From assembly GCA_910587205.1 (NCBI GenBank), contig CAJULZ010000068.1:1-15203 (forward strand): 15,203 nt of DNA, given 5' to 3'. Under the pieces are notes generated by a model. The model worked only from the letters and a program-made list of their open reading frames with translations, ran no database searches and was not told where the DNA came from. A program made the position numbers and the translations under genes. Numbering within the stretch: position 1 is the stretch's first letter; every line of letters begins with the position of its first letter. This document shows positions 13,023 through 15,203 of the stretch, piece by piece. Source of the stretch: an uncultured Oscillospiraceae bacterium (GTDB lineage Bacteria > Bacillota > Clostridia > Oscillospirales > Oscillospiraceae).

Positions 13023-13469
13023 ATGGCAGAACCAAACACTACCCCGGCAGAGCTGTCACACCGACCGGAATTGCAGTCCCAGCAGCCTCCACAGGGCGAG
13101 GTAAAGTTTTGCAAACACTGCGGCAAACAGATTTCAAAGGAAGCTGTATTATGTGTCCATTGTGGACGCCAAGTCGAAGATCTGAATGGCGCCACGCCCG
13201 CGCAGCCGCCCAACATCGTCATCAACAACAGCAATGTCAATCAAAACACCAATACTGCCGGCGTCTCAATCGAAGCCTTAAAAAAAGAGAAAAACAAATG
13301 GGTTGCGGTTCTCCTGTGCCTATTTTTAGGGGTTTTTGGCGGGCACAAGTTCTATGAGGGCAAAATTGGCATGGGCATCCTGTACATTTTGACCCTTGGC
13401 CTGTTCGGAATCGGCGCAATCATCGACCTGATTGTCCTGCTGTTCAAACCTAACCCTTATTATGTGTAG
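13023..13469 (+). CDS. zinc-ribbon and TM2-domain membrane protein
   Basis: This 148-residue protein has three parts. A zinc ribbon has CKHC and CVHC (Cys30, 33, 44, 47; 10 residues between the pairs). A polar linker is rich in Asn (NIVINNSNVNQNTNT, 64-78). A TM2 domain follows, with two membrane helices (about 92-110 and 116-141) joined by the typical GGHKFYEGKIGMGILY. The start at 13023 has AAGGAGGG 6 nt upstream. TM2 proteins are small membrane proteins of unclear function in bacteria. Tight control by the divergent XRE repressor suggests that it is made only in certain conditions. It may act as a sensor or membrane stress factor; that is inference. The gene ends at the start of a hairpin array. 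Confidence 0.9.
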   Translation: MAEPNTTPAELSHRPELQSQQPPQGEVKFCKHCGKQISKEAVLCVHCGRQVEDLNGATPAQPPNIVINNSNVNQNTNTAGVSIEALKKEKNKWVAVLLCLFLGVFGGHKFYEGKIGMGILYILTLGLFGIGAIIDLIVLLFKPNPYYV

Positions 13470-13477
13470 CATAGGGC

Positions 13478-13514
13478 AAAAAAAGAGGGGCGACCGGCCG
13501 CAGCCGGTCGCCCC
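13478..13514 (-). terminator. Strong hairpin with T-run facing leftwards
   Basis: A perfect 12-bp stem (GGGGCGACCGGC / GCCGGTCGCCCC, loop CGCA) is followed on the minus strand by TC and seven T. It fits termination of the leftward hydrolase transcript after passage through the array. Rightwards there is no T-run, but it could still form the 3' end of the TM2 gene transcript. Confidence 0.65.
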
Positions 13515-13706
13515 TGAGACTGTCGAGAAACACGCTTCTTTTTCGAGAACGGGAAGGAAGATAGTGTGAAAGAAACCCAGGAGGGGTGTCTTTCACGTTC
13601 AATCAACGGCTTTTTTGAACGTCCTTGGTTCAAAAAAGCCGCGCTCAGCGTGGCGAAAAGACTTTTTCGCCACGCTGAGGGGCGGCTGGCCGCAGCCGGT
13701 CGCCCC
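13487..13706. repeat. Array of five hairpins flanked by a 19-bp direct repeat
   Basis: Nearly all of the 247-bp gap between two convergent genes folds into five stems: 13487-13514 (12 bp, perfect), 13566-13596 (8 bp plus inner pairs), 13607-13641 (14 bp, perfect), 13644-13679 (16 bp, perfect) and 13679-13706 (12 bp with two G-T pairs). The first and last share the direct repeat GGCCGCAGCCGGTCGCCCC (13496-13514 and 13688-13706). Short open frames here read as by-products of the repeats. The layout resembles a mosaic REP/BIME-type or miniature mobile repeat rather than one terminator. Confidence 0.7.
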
Positions 13707-13716
13707 CTTCTTATTG

Positions 13717-14646
13717 TCACTGTCCCAAATCAATCCGCACGTCCTGGTAGAGCGGGTTATCTGCCAGTTCCGGGCTGTCCCCGGTAAAGGCTTTGGCCGC
13801 CTCCCCGTCACCCTGGAGCCGCCACATGAACCAGGCCGTCACGTAGCCGTCGGCCTGGTACAGCATCCCGCCGTGCTCGCTGCCCCTCCGCCGGGCCATG
13901 GCCTTGGGCACGTCCATCCGCCCATACATTTTTTCCATCTGGGCCGGGGGGATCACCAGCTCCGTCTCAAACTCCCCCTCTGTCCCCGCCAGCATCAGGG
14001 TGGGAATGTCCAGCTTAGCCAGGTCGTAGGTCATGTTCAGCGCCGCCGCTGTCTCCTCGTTGGTGGGGGACAGTGCCGCCGCGGCCTGATACAGGGCGCT
14101 GTGTTCGTTGGCGGTCACCGCGTTGAACACCCCCGCGCCCCCCTGGGAGTGGCCTGATATGCCGATCCGCCCCACATCTACCTTCTGATAAAACACGCTG
14201 TCCGGGTTATCATTCCCCTCCAGCAGCCAGGTCAGGGTGGCGTCGGCGGACGCCCCGGTGCAGGTGCTGGGGTCTTCGTTGCCCAGCACAATGAACCCCC
14301 AGGAGGCCAGATGCCGAAACGGCGCCTTGTATTTGGACGCCTTCACCCCGGTGCCGTTGACGAACACCACCACGGGGTACTTTCCCTCCCCCTGTTCCAG
14401 CGCCGCGGGGTAGTAGGCTCGGAATTCCCCCCATTCCCCCGGGGCCTCCGCCTGCGTATTCTTCACCTCACAGCCGCCCATCGCCAGGTATTTCGCCTCG
14501 ATCTCCCCGCCTGTCTCCACGGTTTTCGTGTAGTCGTTGGGCACAAAGGGCGTCAGCATGGCCTTGACCAGCACAAAAGCCACCAGCCCCACCAGAACCA
14601 GCAAAATGATCCCTGCGATTATCAATATCTTAAGGGCGATTTTCAC
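13717..14646 (-). CDS. membrane-anchored alpha/beta hydrolase
   Basis: This 309-residue serine hydrolase resembles the chlorophyllase/dienelactone hydrolase/platelet-activating-factor acetylhydrolase group. An N-terminal hydrophobic segment (residues 4-27) acts as an uncleaved anchor or signal, leaving the catalytic domain outside the cell. The oxyanion region VVVFVNGTG is at about 92-100. The nucleophile elbow GHSQGG puts Ser167 at the active site. The acid is probably Glu224 or Glu226 in GTEGEFE, and His258 is in SEHGG. The start is GTG at 14646 with GGAGG 7 nt upstream and a good extended -10 promoter. Likely substrates are esters; nothing narrows this further. It is monocistronic and converges on the TM2 gene across the hairpin array. 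Confidence 0.88.
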   Translation of the reverse strand: MKIALKILIIAGIILLVLVGLVAFVLVKAMLTPFVPNDYTKTVETGGEIEAKYLAMGGCEVKNTQAEAPGEWGEFRAYYPAALEQGEGKYPVVVFVNGTGVKASKYKAPFRHLASWGFIVLGNEDPSTCTGASADATLTWLLEGNDNPDSVFYQKVDVGRIGISGHSQGGAGVFNAVTANEHSALYQAAAALSPTNEETAAALNMTYDLAKLDIPTLMLAGTEGEFETELVIPPAQMEKMYGRMDVPKAMARRRGSEHGGMLYQADGYVTAWFMWRLQGDGEAAKAFTGDSPELADNPLYQDVRIDLGQ

Positions 14647-14676
14647 AGCGCTCCCTCCCAGGCAAATGATGGGACA

Positions 14677-14705
14677 AGTATATCACCGCCGTGTTAAAAA
14701 CGCAA
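14677..14705 (-). promoter_or_regulatory. Promoter of the alpha/beta hydrolase gene
   Basis: On the minus strand TTGCGT (14700-14705) and TATACT (14677-14682) are spaced by 17 bp. A TGA before the -10 gives an extended -10. The start would be near 14670, with a leader of about 24 nt. Confidence 0.7.
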
Positions 14706-14759
14706 GAATTTCGCCGTTTATGGGCAAAAAATGGCACAAAATGCGGGATATATATCGGT

Positions 14760-14790
14760 AAAAGGGCGCCCGGCCGGCGGCCGGGCGCCC
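14760..14790 (-). terminator. Terminator of the GNAT pseudogene unit
   Basis: A perfect 12-bp stem (GGGCGCCCGGCC / GGCCGGGCGCCC, loop of 3) is followed on the minus strand by four T. It lies nine bases past the restored stop codon of the acetyltransferase at 14800, which supports that reading of the gene's end. Confidence 0.7.
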
Positions 14791-14799
14791 CTATTCCCC

Positions 14800-15173
14800 T
14801 CAGCGGTTCCACAGGATAGTTTCCACCGTACGCATTTTCCCCCTCCCGGCGGAACGTCCTGGCGGCCAGCCGGGTAAACCCCAGCTTTTCCTGCAATTTT
14901 GCCGACGGCAGGTTGAAGTCGAAATGCCCGCGGTGGAGATAGTCCAGCCCCTCCGCCTGGAACAGCTCGTGGATGACGGCCCGCAGGGCCTCCTTCATCA
15001 ACCCCTGCCGTTGGTACCGGCGGGAGAGGGAAACGGCCAGCGACGCGCCCCGTTTGCCCGCCAGCTCCCCCCGGCTCATCATGCGGCGCATCTCCGGGTC
15101 GGCGGCATACTCGTAGAAATCCTCAAAATCCTCCCCCCAGAACCTCCGCAGGGAGCAGCCGCTCCGTCCCCAA
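14800..15173 (-). pseudogene. GNAT N-acetyltransferase pseudogene (frameshifts, internal deletion)
   Basis: The pieces match a RimJ/RimL-type GNAT acetyltransferase, read leftwards from a possible TTG start at 15171-15173. The start GTERLL is followed, one frame over, by LRRFWGEDFEDFYEYAADPEM; one extra C in a CCC run (about 15151-15153) breaks the frame. Next come the acetyl-CoA-binding part YQRQGLMKEALRAVIHELF and the conserved end SAKLQEKLGF. One extra G in a GGGGG run (about 14840) shifts the frame again; removing it restores RREGKMRTVETILWNR and a stop at 14800. Between ADPEMRRMM and SLAVSLSRRYQ some 40-50 residues expected in this family are missing. The longer apparent frame running through the terminator to 14630 is an artefact of the shift. 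The start is uncertain. Confidence 0.7.
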
Positions 15174-15203
15174 AAACGCCTTCAGCCCCCCAGCTTCTCC
15201 AGA

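Noticed and set aside
13487..13706. CRISPR array
   Set aside because: The structure is a set of different hairpins with one direct repeat pair, without regular repeat-spacer units or cas genes.
13460..13720. 86-residue minus-strand frame with repeated RGRPAAA-RP motifs in the hairpin array
   Set aside because: The repeated peptide comes from the repeated hairpin DNA; there is no ribosome binding site and the frame is built entirely of stems.
14630..14799. C-terminal extension of the GNAT frame to 14630
   Set aside because: It reads through a terminator hairpin and the hydrolase promoter; removing one G restores a normal stop at 14800.
15182..15203. Possible last codons (LEKLGG, stop) of another gene at the right edge
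   Set aside because: Only seven codons are visible; they look like a GNAT C-terminus but are too few to call a gene.

Overview
The window reads as the end of an assembled contig from a high-GC (about 60%) Gram-positive anaerobe, most likely a gut clostridium of the Oscillospiraceae type. This rests on strong AGGAGG ribosome binding sites before most genes, a lipobox-type signal peptide, TTGACA/TATAAT-like promoters, and the mix of protein families. The taxonomy is inferred, not shown. The first 38 bases are Illumina sequencing adapter, so the first gene is cut by the contig end and its apparent last residues are not biological.

Region 1 (39-6696) looks like a catabolic locus controlled by its own regulator. 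Read leftwards from about 4777, one operon encodes a ketopantoate-reductase-like dehydrogenase, a cyclase-family metal hydrolase, two tandem PEP mutase/isocitrate lyase-family proteins, and a family 5 ABC transporter binding lipoprotein (truncated). A single cupin gene lies upstream on the same strand. A LacI-family regulator is divergent from the cupin. LacI-type operators (one perfect match to TGNAANCGNTTNCA and several near matches) sit at the cupin/regulator gap, at the operon promoter and before the second lyase gene. A 168-bp element with imperfect terminal inverted repeats lies inside the operon and supplies the stop codon of the cyclase gene. The substrate is unknown.

Region 2 (6706-11507) holds a compact dndC-dndD-dndE cassette for DNA phosphorothioate modification. 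Its genes overlap by 11 bp at both junctions. No dndA, dndB or dndFGH restriction genes are visible. It shares a 19-bp bidirectional terminator with the LacI gene. It lies directly downstream of upp (uracil phosphoribosyltransferase) and has no obvious promoter of its own.

Region 3 (11531-15203) holds an XRE-type DNA-binding protein fused to a multi-pass membrane domain, and a divergent pair of a tiny XRE repressor and a zinc-ribbon/TM2 membrane protein. The pair's overlapping promoters carry two perfect 15-bp inverted repeats. An array of five hairpins follows, then a membrane-anchored alpha/beta hydrolase, then a GNAT acetyltransferase pseudogene with two single-base frameshifts and an apparent internal deletion. 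No tRNA, rRNA, CRISPR array, integrase or transposase gene was seen.
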